NCBI GenBank assembly: GCA_034429695.1
Contig: DAOUGC010000157.1
Location: 1 to 20,201 of the forward strand
Length of the DNA stretch: 20,201 nt
Direction: 5' to 3'
Origin: DAOUGC01 sp034429695
Lineage (GTDB): Bacteria; Chloroflexota; Anaerolineae; Anaerolineales; Anaerolineaceae
The position numbers and the translations under genes are program-made. Shown in pieces: positions 12,857-20,201 of this stretch. The notes below the pieces were generated by a model. The model was not told the origin of the DNA. It was given only the letters and a program-made list of their open reading frames with translations, and searched no databases. Every line of letters begins with the position of its first letter. Position 1 is the first letter of the stretch.

Positions 12857-13846
12857 ATGGCCGAACTATTAAATGTGCAAGGCCTTGAGACGCAATTCCG
12901 AACCCGTGAGGGTAAAGTGCATGCGGTCAACGGCGTGTCTTTCCATTTGAAAGAAGGGGAGACGCTGGGGATCGTGGGCGAAAGTGGATGCGGCAAGAGC
13001 GTGTCAGTGATGTCCATGCTGCGTCTGATCCCTTCTCCTCCGGGAAAAGTGGTGGCAGGCAGCGCCATCTACCAGGGCAAAGACCTGCTCAAGATGTCCG
13101 ATGAGGAAATCCGCCACATACGCGGCTCCCAGATAAGCATGGTTTTTCAGGACCCCATGACGTCGTTCAACCCGGTGCTCACCATTGGCCGGCAGGTTGC
13201 CGAGCCGCTGGAGATCCACAACGGTATGAGTCGCCACTCAGCTTACGACCGTGCCGCCGAGATGCTCTCCATGGTGGGCATTCCGCATGCCAAAGAGCGC
13301 CTCAATGATTACCCGCATCAGTTCTCAGGTGGCATGCGCCAGCGTGTGATGATTGCCATGTCGCTGATCTGCACCCCGCAGGTTTTAATTGCCGATGAGC
13401 CCACCACCGCCCTGGATGTGACCATTCAGGCGCAGATTGTGGAACTGGTCAAGCGGCTGCGCGATGAACTGGGTATGGCCATTATCTGGATCACGCACGA
13501 CCTTGGCATTATCGCCGGTTTGGCCGACCGTGTTAATGTAATGTACGGTGGCTATATCATCGAAGAAGCCCCGGTAAAGGAATTGTACGGCAATCCACAA
13601 CATCCGTATACCATCGGTTTGCTCGGCAGCCTGCCCCGCATGGATGAAACCGGGTATCGCCGGCTGACCTCCATTGAAGGTCTTCCCCCCGTTTTGATGG
13701 AAAAACCAAGCTACTGCCCCTTTGCCCCGCGCTGCCGGTTTGCTTTGGAGCACTGCTGGAAAGAAAACCCGCCTCTGCTGGGTGTTGGTCCGGAACATAA
13801 CGCTGCCTGCTGGGTGAACCCTGAAACGGGGAGAGAACGAGCATGA
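12857..13846 (+). CDS. Oligopeptide ABC transporter ATP-binding protein, OppD/DppD type
   Basis: One of two ATPases that power peptide import at the inner face of the membrane. The 329-aa protein has Walker A GESGCGKS (about 42-49), the Q-loop VFQDPMTSFNP, signature FSGGMRQR, Walker B VLIADEPTTALD and the H-loop THDLG. The C-terminal oligopeptide-transport extension carries the Cys-rich CPFAPRCRFALEHC and a later Cys, as in Dpp/Opp ATPases that bind an iron-sulfur cluster. GAGGG lies 9 bases before the ATG. It is the first large gene of the operon, behind a strong promoter and two palindromes, and its stop overlaps the oppF start (ATGA). The exact substrate cannot be read from the ATPase. Confidence 0.93.
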   Translation: MAELLNVQGLETQFRTREGKVHAVNGVSFHLKEGETLGIVGESGCGKSVSVMSMLRLIPSPPGKVVAGSAIYQGKDLLKMSDEEIRHIRGSQISMVFQDPMTSFNPVLTIGRQVAEPLEIHNGMSRHSAYDRAAEMLSMVGIPHAKERLNDYPHQFSGGMRQRVMIAMSLICTPQVLIADEPTTALDVTIQAQIVELVKRLRDELGMAIIWITHDLGIIAGLADRVNVMYGGYIIEEAPVKELYGNPQHPYTIGLLGSLPRMDETGYRRLTSIEGLPPVLMEKPSYCPFAPRCRFALEHCWKENPPLLGVGPEHNAACWVNPETGRERA

Positions 13847-14829
13847 CGACACCGACACACGAAACTCTGGTACAGGTCAATAAACTGGTCAAACATTTCC
13901 CCATCATGCGCGGCATCATCATTCAGCGCAAGGTGGGTGCTGTTCACGCTGTGGATGGCGTTTCCTTTGACATCATCAAGGGTGAAACGCTTGGTCTGGT
14001 GGGTGAATCAGGTTGTGGCAAGTCCACCACCGGGCGCACCCTGTTGCAGCTTCACCGCCCAACCTCAGGGTCAGTGCTGTTCGAAGGGCGCGACCTGGTG
14101 AACTTAAAGGGTGAAGACCTGCGCAAGACCCGCCAGCGTATGCAAATGATCTTCCAGGATCCGTATGCCTCGCTCAACCCGCGCATGACGGTGGGGGAGA
14201 TCATCGGTGAGCCGATGGTGATCCACAAAACGCACGAAGGCAAGGCCGTTCAGGAACGGGTTGAGCATTTGCTCAATCTGGTGGGCTTGAACCCGGCTTA
14301 TTCCAACCGTTATCCGCACGAATTTTCGGGCGGCCAGCGCCAGCGTATTGGCGTGGCGCGCGCCCTGGCGCTTGAACCGTCGTTGATCGTTTGCGACGAG
14401 CCCATCTCTGCCCTGGATGTGTCCATTCAGGCGCAGGTGGTGAACCTGCTGGAAGATTTGCAGCGCGAGATGAACTTGACTTATCTGTTCATCGCCCACG
14501 ATCTCTCCATGGTGCGCCATATTTCCAATCGTATCGCTGTGATGTACCTTGGCATTATTGTTGAACTGGCTGAGCGTAACGAGTTGTACCTGCACCCATT
14601 GCACCCGTACACTCAGGCGCTGCTGTCCGCCGTGCCCATTCCGGATCCGGTGGCTGAAGAAAAACGCCAGCGCATCATTTTGCAAGGGGACGTGCCGTCC
14701 CCGGTCAACCCTCCCTCGGGCTGCCGGTTCCGTACCCGCTGCCCACTGGCCACCTCAATTTGCTCCGAAGTCCAGCCGGAATTCAGGGAGGTTTCTCCTG
14801 GTCACTTTGTGGCGTGCCACTTGGTGTAA
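13843..14829 (+). CDS. Oligopeptide ABC transporter ATP-binding protein, OppF/DppF type
   Basis: Partner ATPase of the preceding gene; the two form the heterodimer that drives the permease. The 328-aa protein has Walker A GESGCGKST, Q-loop IFQDPYASLNP, signature FSGGQRQR, Walker B LIVCDEPISALD and H-loop AHDLS. A C-terminal extension contains GCRFRTRCPLATSIC and a final ACH, the Cys pattern of this subfamily. It starts inside an ATGA overlap with the upstream gene, so the pair is translationally coupled. In Bacillus, ykfD next to ykfABC is an ATPase of this type. About 106 bases separate it from the binding-protein gene; they contain a short TTCGGT-A-ACCGAA dyad (14852-14864) and no clear promoter. 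Confidence 0.93.
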   Translation: MTTPTHETLVQVNKLVKHFPIMRGIIIQRKVGAVHAVDGVSFDIIKGETLGLVGESGCGKSTTGRTLLQLHRPTSGSVLFEGRDLVNLKGEDLRKTRQRMQMIFQDPYASLNPRMTVGEIIGEPMVIHKTHEGKAVQERVEHLLNLVGLNPAYSNRYPHEFSGGQRQRIGVARALALEPSLIVCDEPISALDVSIQAQVVNLLEDLQREMNLTYLFIAHDLSMVRHISNRIAVMYLGIIVELAERNELYLHPLHPYTQALLSAVPIPDPVAEEKRQRIILQGDVPSPVNPPSGCRFRTRCPLATSICSEVQPEFREVSPGHFVACHLV

Positions 14830-14935
14830 AAGAACCTGAGAGGAGGTGGTTTTCGGTAACCGAACAAGTATTTGCTCGATACCATGAACCAATTGTTGAT
14901 CCAGATGTACCATTTTGTAAGGAGGAGACAGTAAA

Positions 14936-16771
14936 ATGCGTTCGAAGACTTTCTTGTTTGTAGCACTGGTTGTTGTGCTGAGCATGGTGTTGGCCGCCTG
15001 CCAGCCCACCGCCGCCACTCCTGAGACGATCATTCAGACCGTCATGGTGGAAGGCGAGTCCGTTGAAGTTGTGGTCACCGCCACCCCCGCCCCCGAGGCT
15101 GAGGTTGTGGAAGCCAAGACCCTGCGCCTGAACATGGGCCCTGGCGACATCCCGACCATTGACCCTGCTCTGTCCACCGATACGTCGTCGGTGCAGATTG
15201 CATGGGAACTGTATGTTGGCCTGAGCCGCCAGGACGAAGTGACCAACGAAGTGTTCCCCGGTATGGCCTCGAGCTGGGACATCAGCGAAGATGGCAAGAC
15301 CTACACCTTCCACCTGCGCGAAGATGTGCCGTGGGTAAAGTATGACGCCGCCACCGATTCTGTGGTGCAGGTGACCGATTGCGAAGGCAATCCCCGCATG
15401 GTTACCGCTGACGATTTCGTCTATGGCATCCTGCGCACCCTGAACCCCGCCACCGCTTCACAGTACGCCTACGTTCTGGCTTTCGTGGTTGAAGGCGCTG
15501 CCGACTACAACACCGGCGCGACCGATGACCCCGCCACCGTTGGCGTTACCGCTGTTGACCCCGCCACCCTCGAGATCAAGTTCATTGAGCCCGCCGCCTT
15601 CAACTCGGCCATCGCCGGTATGTGGGTTGCCTACGCTCAGCCGTCCTGGATCATTGATGGCGACGACTGCACCGAAGCTCGCGGTGACCGCTGGACCGAG
15701 ACCGGTTTCAACCAGTCCTACGGCCCCTATGCCCTGAAAGAATGGGTACATGACTCAGAGATCACCCTGGTCGCCAACCCCTTCTGGGTAACCGACATGG
15801 AATCCGTGCCGACCCCCAAGATTCAGGAAGTCACCTGGACCATGCTGGATGAGGTCCCCGCCTTCGCTGAATACGAGACCGGCAATCTGGACGCCGCTGC
15901 TGTTCCTTTGGCTGAGATCGACCGCGTAAAGGCCGACCCCGTACTGTCCGAAGAACTGCTGATTGGCCCCAATCTGTGCACCTACTACTACGGCTTCAAT
16001 ACCACCGCCCCGGTGGTGGATGATGTCCGCGTCCGCCTGGCCCTGTCCATGGCTGTGGATCGCCAGAGCCTGATCGACAACGTCACCAAAGGCGAGCAGA
16101 TCCCCGCTCAGTGGTTCTCCCGCCCCGGTCTGGCTGCCGCCCCCCCCCTGGAAGAGTTCCCCGATCTGGGTGTGAAGTACGACCCCGAAGGCGCCAAAGC
16201 CCTCCTGCAGGAATACCTGGATGAGAAGGGTACCACCGCCGACGCGCTCGAAATGACCCTCATGTTCAACACCTCCTCCGGCCACCAGAAGATTGCTGAA
16301 GCCATTCAGCAGATGTGGGCTGACACCCTGGGTGTGAACGTGCAGTTGGTGAACCAGGAATGGCAGGTCTATCTGGACACCATCAAGTCCACCGACACCC
16401 CGCAGATCTGGCGCCTGGGCTGGTGCCCTGACTACGCCGATGCCAACAACTTCATCCGCGAGGTCTTCATGACCGGCGGTTCGGCCAACCCCGACAACAA
16501 CGACGACGGTGTTGCTGATGGCGGTATCTCCTGGACCGATGCTGACTTCGATGCTGCCCTGCTCGAAGCTGCCAAGGAACAGGATCCTGCCACCCGTCTG
16601 CAGATGTACGCAGACCTGGAGCAGCAGCTGGTTGTTGACGAAGCCGCGATTATCCCCATCTACTGGTACACTCGCGTGACCACCACCAAACCGTACGTGA
16701 CCCGCACGTTTGGTTCCGCTGGTCAGGAGTCCATCGAGAAGTGGGATGTCGACATGGCGGCCAAGCCGTAA
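14936..16771 (+). CDS. Peptide-binding lipoprotein of the ABC transporter (solute-binding family 5)
   Basis: Captures the substrate outside the cell and delivers it to the permease. The 611-aa precursor has a signal peptide and lipobox LAAC (Cys22), a short Thr/Pro/Glu linker, then a family 5 solute-binding domain. Recognisable parts are the DPALSTDT segment, AWELYVGLSR, GKTYTFHLREDVPW, ADDFVYGILRTLNP, YGPYALKEW and VRLALSMAVDRQSL. AAGGAGGAG lies about 9 bases before the ATG. The gene is strikingly biased toward GCC, ACC, CTG and GAC, more than its neighbours, which suggests very high expression. The hairpin terminator after it would also favour it over the permease. A run of nine C (16140-16148) is slippage-prone. 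Wall peptides are a plausible ligand from context, but other peptides cannot be excluded. Confidence 0.93.
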   Translation: MRSKTFLFVALVVVLSMVLAACQPTAATPETIIQTVMVEGESVEVVVTATPAPEAEVVEAKTLRLNMGPGDIPTIDPALSTDTSSVQIAWELYVGLSRQDEVTNEVFPGMASSWDISEDGKTYTFHLREDVPWVKYDAATDSVVQVTDCEGNPRMVTADDFVYGILRTLNPATASQYAYVLAFVVEGAADYNTGATDDPATVGVTAVDPATLEIKFIEPAAFNSAIAGMWVAYAQPSWIIDGDDCTEARGDRWTETGFNQSYGPYALKEWVHDSEITLVANPFWVTDMESVPTPKIQEVTWTMLDEVPAFAEYETGNLDAAAVPLAEIDRVKADPVLSEELLIGPNLCTYYYGFNTTAPVVDDVRVRLALSMAVDRQSLIDNVTKGEQIPAQWFSRPGLAAAPPLEEFPDLGVKYDPEGAKALLQEYLDEKGTTADALEMTLMFNTSSGHQKIAEAIQQMWADTLGVNVQLVNQEWQVYLDTIKSTDTPQIWRLGWCPDYADANNFIREVFMTGGSANPDNNDDGVADGGISWTDADFDAALLEAAKEQDPATRLQMYADLEQQLVVDEAAIIPIYWYTRVTTTKPYVTRTFGSAGQESIEKWDVDMAAKP

Positions 16772-16791
16772 GTCAATCACCATGATCAATT

Positions 16792-16828
16792 GCCTGAGGG
16801 GGGGATTTCCCCCCTCAGGCCACCTTTT
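16792..16828 (+). terminator. Intra-operon terminator between the binding protein and permease genes
   Basis: GCCTGAGGGGGG (16792-16803) and CCCCCCTCAGGC (16809-16820) form a perfect 12-bp stem with a 5-nt loop, then CACC and T5. It sits between co-oriented genes of one transporter, so it probably lets only part of the transcripts continue. It would also stabilise the binding-protein message. Confidence 0.85.
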
Positions 16829-16846
16829 TGAGCCTGGAGGAATTGA

Positions 16847-17902
16847 ATGGGTCGGTATATTGCCCGTCGTTTGATTTATCTCGTCGCTGTGCTGCTGGTT
16901 GTGTCTGCCATCACCTTTGGTCTGATGCATGCAGTGCCGGGCGGTCCGTTTGACCGCGAAAAAGCGCTGCCAAAGGAAATCATCGAGAATCTTGAAAAAC
17001 GGTATCACCTCGATGAGCCGTTGATAAAACAGTACGGTCTTTACCTCCAGGAAGTCATGCTGCCGCATTTCACCACGGAAGCGGCCACTGGTAGTCTTGA
17101 TCAAGATTACTTGATCAATATAAAGATCGGTTCGTTAAGCATCCGTTGGATGAATTTTGGGCCGTCGTATATTTCCCGCAGTCGTACAGTTAATGATATT
17201 TTCCGCCAACAGTTGCCCATCTCCATGCAACTGGGTCTCATGGCACTCACGGTGGCGCTTGTCATCGGTTTGCCCATGGGTATTCTGTCGGCGCTGAAGC
17301 AAAACACCATCTTTGACTATCTCGGAATGTCGGTGGCCATCTTCGGCATTTCCGTTCCTGTGATTGTGCTTGGCCCCATTCTGGTGTGGATTTTTGGTGT
17401 GCAGCTAAAATGGCTGCCGCCCACCGGATGGGGTGCCAAACCGCCTTACCTGCTGGGCTTTTTACCCCAGACTTTTGGTTGGGATTTCTTCAAGTACGCC
17501 ATCATGCCGGCGGTTGCGCTGGGTCTGGGTAGTTCAGCCATCATCGCCCGCCTGACCCGCGCCAGCCTGCTGCAGGTTATCCGTGAGGATTACATCCGCA
17601 CGGCGCGCGCCAAAGGCCTGGTGGAACGCATGGTGATCATTCGCCACGCGTTGAAAAATTCGCTCATTCCTGTGGTCACTGTTCTGGGCCCCATGTTTGC
17701 CGCCCTGGTGACAGGTACTTTTGTCACCGAGCTGGTATTTGGCATCCCGGGCATGGGCCGCTATTTTGTGACCAGCATCACCAATCGCGATTATCCGGTG
17801 ATTATGGGTACCATTTTGTTGTACGCCATCTTCCTGGTGATAGCGAACCTGGTGGTGGATATCGTCTATGCGTACCTGGATCCGCGCATTCGCTACGACT
17901 AG
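16847..17902 (+). CDS. Oligopeptide ABC transporter permease, OppB/DppB type
   Basis: Membrane subunit of the importer. The 351-aa protein begins MGRYIARRLIYLVAVLLVVSA, the typical OppB opening with the first helix at about 9-29. A ~90-residue external loop follows, then five more hydrophobic segments. The EAA-type coupling loop is seen at about 246-270 (REDYIRTARAKGL...H.LKNS), where the ATPases dock. The end YAYLDPRIRYD is characteristic of the family. GGAGG lies 6 bases before the ATG and just after the intra-operon terminator. The external loop is longer than in E. coli OppB; I recall the same in other Chloroflexota permeases but could not check. Confidence 0.93.
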   Translation: MGRYIARRLIYLVAVLLVVSAITFGLMHAVPGGPFDREKALPKEIIENLEKRYHLDEPLIKQYGLYLQEVMLPHFTTEAATGSLDQDYLINIKIGSLSIRWMNFGPSYISRSRTVNDIFRQQLPISMQLGLMALTVALVIGLPMGILSALKQNTIFDYLGMSVAIFGISVPVIVLGPILVWIFGVQLKWLPPTGWGAKPPYLLGFLPQTFGWDFFKYAIMPAVALGLGSSAIIARLTRASLLQVIREDYIRTARAKGLVERMVIIRHALKNSLIPVVTVLGPMFAALVTGTFVTELVFGIPGMGRYFVTSITNRDYPVIMGTILLYAIFLVIANLVVDIVYAYLDPRIRYD

Positions 17903-17954
17903 TGTGTACTGATATGTTTGAACAACAGCACATCTTCAATTTTTCGGAGGAAAA

Positions 17955-18983
17955 ATGGTTGCTCAATTAAAAGTGGATGCTGGCAAGGCGAGTGCAGCCG
18001 GGGCGCCCCTGACACAAAAAAGGGAAAGCCTGTGGGCGGATGCTTTCCGGCGTCTGATTCGCAACCGCGCAGCCGTTGTCGGCGGGGTCATCATCATCAT
18101 TCTCTACCTGGTGGCTGCCCTCGCACCAGTGATCGCTCCCTATTCGTTTGAAGAACAGACCCTGCTGGACCAGAATATGGTTCCTGAGTGGGTGACGAAT
18201 ATTTTCCCCAATATGAAAGGCTATGTTCAGATTGGCGACAAGTATCCCCTGGGTGCTGATTATGTCGGTCGCGATCTGTTCAGCCGCATTGTGTACGGCG
18301 CGCGGGTTTCGTTGGTGGTGGCCCTCATTGGCCCAGCCATCAGCCTGATCATTGGCGTGACGTACGGCAGTATTTCCGGCTTTTTCGGCGGACATATTGA
18401 CAACCTGATGATGCGTATTGTGGATGTCCTGTATGCGTTCCCGGGTCTGCTGTTCATCATCCTGCTGCTGGCCTTTTTCAGGTCAACCTTTGCGGAGCCA
18501 GACCCAGGATCCTTCTCATATGTGCTGGCAACGCTGGATAGAAGCATGGGCGGCTTGCTGTTCATCTTCATCGGCATTGGCCTGACGGCGTGGGAAACCA
18601 TGGCGCGCCTCACCCGCGGTCAGGTGCTGTCAGTGCGTGAGAAGGAATTCATTGAGGCTGCCCGCACCATCGGCGCGACCAACGGACGCATCATGTTCCG
18701 CCACATCCTGCCCAACATCGTTGGCCCGTTGCTGGTGGCGGAAACCCTGGCCATCCCCAGCTACATCAACACTGAAACCTTCCTGTCCTTCATTGGTCTG
18801 GGTGTCAATCCGCCCACGCCTTCATGGGGTGCGATGATCTCGGACGGCGCCACTGTGGTGCGCAGCTATCCCAATCAGACCATCTTCCCGGCGCTGGCGC
18901 TTGCCATTACCATGTTCGCCTTCAACTTCCTTGGCGACGGCCTGCGCGATGCGCTGGACCCCCGCCTCAGAGGAACCCAGTAA
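17955..18983 (+). CDS. Oligopeptide ABC transporter permease, OppC/DppC type
   Basis: Second membrane subunit, pairing with the upstream permease. The 342-aa protein has a cytosolic N-terminus of about 40 residues, then a first helix near 42-58 and the family motif PLGADYVGRDLFSRIVYGAR after the external loop. Five further hydrophobic segments follow. The EAA loop at about 230-255 reads EFIEAARTIGA...RHILPN. The C-terminus ends LRDALDPRLRGTQ, as usual. GGAGG lies about 5 bases before the ATG; 52 bases separate it from the other permease gene. A strong terminator at 19007-19036 closes the operon. Confidence 0.93.
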   Translation: MVAQLKVDAGKASAAGAPLTQKRESLWADAFRRLIRNRAAVVGGVIIIILYLVAALAPVIAPYSFEEQTLLDQNMVPEWVTNIFPNMKGYVQIGDKYPLGADYVGRDLFSRIVYGARVSLVVALIGPAISLIIGVTYGSISGFFGGHIDNLMMRIVDVLYAFPGLLFIILLLAFFRSTFAEPDPGSFSYVLATLDRSMGGLLFIFIGIGLTAWETMARLTRGQVLSVREKEFIEAARTIGATNGRIMFRHILPNIVGPLLVAETLAIPSYINTETFLSFIGLGVNPPTPSWGAMISDGATVVRSYPNQTIFPALALAITMFAFNFLGDGLRDALDPRLRGTQ

Positions 18984-19006
18984 TCTTCTCATTGCGTGTG
19001 AACATG

Positions 19007-19036
19007 CGCCCCGGCCTCATTACCCGGGGCGTTTTT
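19007..19036 (+). terminator. Rho-independent terminator of the opp operon
   Basis: CGCCCCGG (19007-19014) and CCGGGGCG (19024-19031) form an 8-bp GC-rich stem with a 9-nt loop, followed directly by T5. It lies 23 bases after the stop of the second permease gene. Confidence 0.88.
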
Positions 19037-19037
19037 C

Positions 19038-19066
19038 TTGTCCATCCACGTCTTGCCGGTTACAAT
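19038..19066 (+). promoter_or_regulatory. Promoter of the second binding-protein gene
   Basis: TTGTCC (19038-19043, 4/6) and TACAAT (19061-19066, 5/6) are spaced by 17 bases. Transcription would start near 19073, just before the ribosome site AGGAG at 19087-19091. The promoter begins immediately after the opp terminator. Confidence 0.6.
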
Positions 19067-19096
19067 GGGGAACAGTCTTGGCTTTCAGGAGAATGT

Positions 19097-20201
19097 ATGC
19101 AACCATTACTTACAAAATCACCAGTGGTAAAAATGCTGGTCCTGGTGACCGCCATTTTAACCCTGCTCGCCGCCTGCCAGCCCAATGCTGTGCTTACGCC
19201 AACTGCGGTCGCCACTGGGAACCCCACGCAAACACCGATTCCGCCCACAGCCACCCCCGAGCCGCGTTCGCTGGTGATCTGTCTGGGTCAGGAGCCTTCC
19301 ACGCTGTATATGTACGGCAGTTCTTCAAAAGCCATGTGGAGCGTGCTTGAGGCGGTTTATGACGGCCCCATTGATACACGCCAGTTTGGTGCGCAACCGG
19401 TAATTCTTTCCACCCTGCCCGATTTCTCCAATGGTGATGCAGTTTTCCAACCAGTTGACGTAAAACCGGGCGACATTATCGTGAATGCGCGCGGTGAACT
19501 GGCTGCCCTTTCTGTTGGTGAACGTGTATTTCCGGCGGGCTGTCATGGTGAGGATTGTGCTGTGGATTATGACGGCGCATCACTCCTGCAGATGGACCAA
19601 CTTTCGCTGACTTACCGGCTGCTGCCCAACCTGAAATGGTCAGACGGTTCGCCGTTGACGGCGGGCGACTCGGTTTTCTCGTTTAATGTTTCCAATTCGC
19701 CTGATACCCCGGTGACGCGCGGCAACCTTGACCGCACCAGCGGTTACACCGCTCTGGACGATGTCACCGTGCAATGGGTGGGTTTGCCAGGGTTTGTACC
19801 CGCCCGGCTGGAGGCAATGTTCTGGTCACCCCTGCCTGCACATGCGCTGCAAGGCATTGCTCCTGCTGATTTGCTCACCACGGATGCAGCGGCAGTAAAG
19901 CCGCTGGGGTGGGGACCCTATCAGATATCAGAATGGGCAAAGGGTGATCATATCACCCTGGCCAAAAACCCCAATTACTTCCGCGCTGCTGAGGGCTTGC
20001 CGGTGTTTGACACGCTGGTTTACCGTTTCCTGGGTGAGCCTGCCGATAAAAACATTCAGGCGCTGATCAACAATGAATGTGACGTGGTTGATCAGACCTC
20101 GCTGCTGGATGAACAGCTTGAAGAGATTCTCGATCTGCAGAATGACGGCAAATTAAAGGCGGTGATCGTCGAGGGTGCTGAATGGGAGCATCTTGATTTT
20201 G
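19097..20201 (+). CDS. Second peptide-binding lipoprotein (solute-binding family 5), cut by the window edge
   Basis: The frame is open from the ATG at 19097 to the right edge (368 codons seen, no stop). It has a signal peptide with lipobox LLAAC, a Thr/Pro-rich linker, and a family 5 solute-binding domain (SLTYRLLPNLKWSDGSPLTAGDSVFSF; later LGWGPYQISEW). The N-terminal part differs from the first binding protein by an inserted segment of about 90 residues between EAVYDGPI and the KWSDG motif. This segment contains a GCHGEDC cysteine pair. AGGAG lies 5 bases before the ATG. A longer frame in another register over 18901-19350 is a shadow. It could feed the same permease with a different ligand or act as a sensor; the promoter is its own. 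Confidence 0.9.
   Translation, partial: MQPLLTKSPVVKMLVLVTAILTLLAACQPNAVLTPTAVATGNPTQTPIPPTATPEPRSLVICLGQEPSTLYMYGSSSKAMWSVLEAVYDGPIDTRQFGAQPVILSTLPDFSNGDAVFQPVDVKPGDIIVNARGELAALSVGERVFPAGCHGEDCAVDYDGASLLQMDQLSLTYRLLPNLKWSDGSPLTAGDSVFSFNVSNSPDTPVTRGNLDRTSGYTALDDVTVQWVGLPGFVPARLEAMFWSPLPAHALQGIAPADLLTTDAAAVKPLGWGPYQISEWAKGDHITLAKNPNYFRAAEGLPVFDTLVYRFLGEPADKNIQALINNECDVVDQTSLLDEQLEEILDLQNDGKLKAVIVEGAEWEHLDF

Noticed and set aside
15755..17104. 449-codon minus-strand frame across the binding protein and permease genes
   Set aside because: It is a shadow of two genuine genes and even crosses the intra-operon terminator.

Overview
The window (about 57% GC by eye, no rRNA or tRNA, no insertion sequence, no CRISPR) looks like the chromosome of a Chloroflexota bacterium, most likely class Anaerolineae. 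The basis is inference: lipoprotein binding proteins with Thr/Pro-rich linkers after an LAAC lipobox, a lipoprotein PBP with a Thr/Pro tail, a zinc-ribbon membrane protein of a type common in that phylum, and overall protein similarity as I recall it. I could not run a search.

Layout. (1) 1-740 is gene-free, with dispersed repeats and three hairpins of 12-bp stems. (2) 741-4969 is on the minus strand: a zinc-ribbon membrane protein, a six-helix-type membrane protein closed by a strong terminator, and an xpt-guaA pair for guanine nucleotide supply. (3) 5141-11272 is on the plus strand and may be one unit: Maf nucleotide pyrophosphatase, a lipoprotein class B PBP, the ribosome GTPase RsgA, a dipeptide epimerase, and an NlpC/P60 endopeptidase, ended by a terminator at 11370-11407. 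(4) 11408-11899 has no convincing gene but carries a promoter-like sequence, several short hairpins and a terminator, so it may encode an unrecognised RNA. (5) 11900-12640 (minus) is a class A beta-lactamase-like serine hydrolase without a signal peptide. (6) A divergent control region at 12641-12856 has a near-consensus promoter and two palindromes. (7) 12857-18983 is an oligopeptide ABC transporter operon in the order ATPase, ATPase, binding protein, permease, permease, with a terminator inside it after the binding protein. (8) A second family 5 binding protein with its own promoter runs off the right edge.

How the genes fit together. The epimerase (YkfB/AEE type), the cytosolic NlpC/P60 peptidase (YkfC type) and the Opp/Dpp transporter next to them recall the Bacillus ykfABCD-dpp arrangement for murein peptide uptake and breakdown. 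The transporter would import wall peptides, the endopeptidase would release L-Ala-gamma-Glu, and the epimerase would convert L-Ala-D-Glu to L-Ala-L-Glu. No YkfA/LdcA-type LD-carboxypeptidase is visible; the signal-less serine hydrolase sits where one might expect it. That substitution is my main functional hypothesis and is inference.

Several starts given here are shorter than the longest open frame because a Shine-Dalgarno sequence or a -10 box points to an internal ATG.
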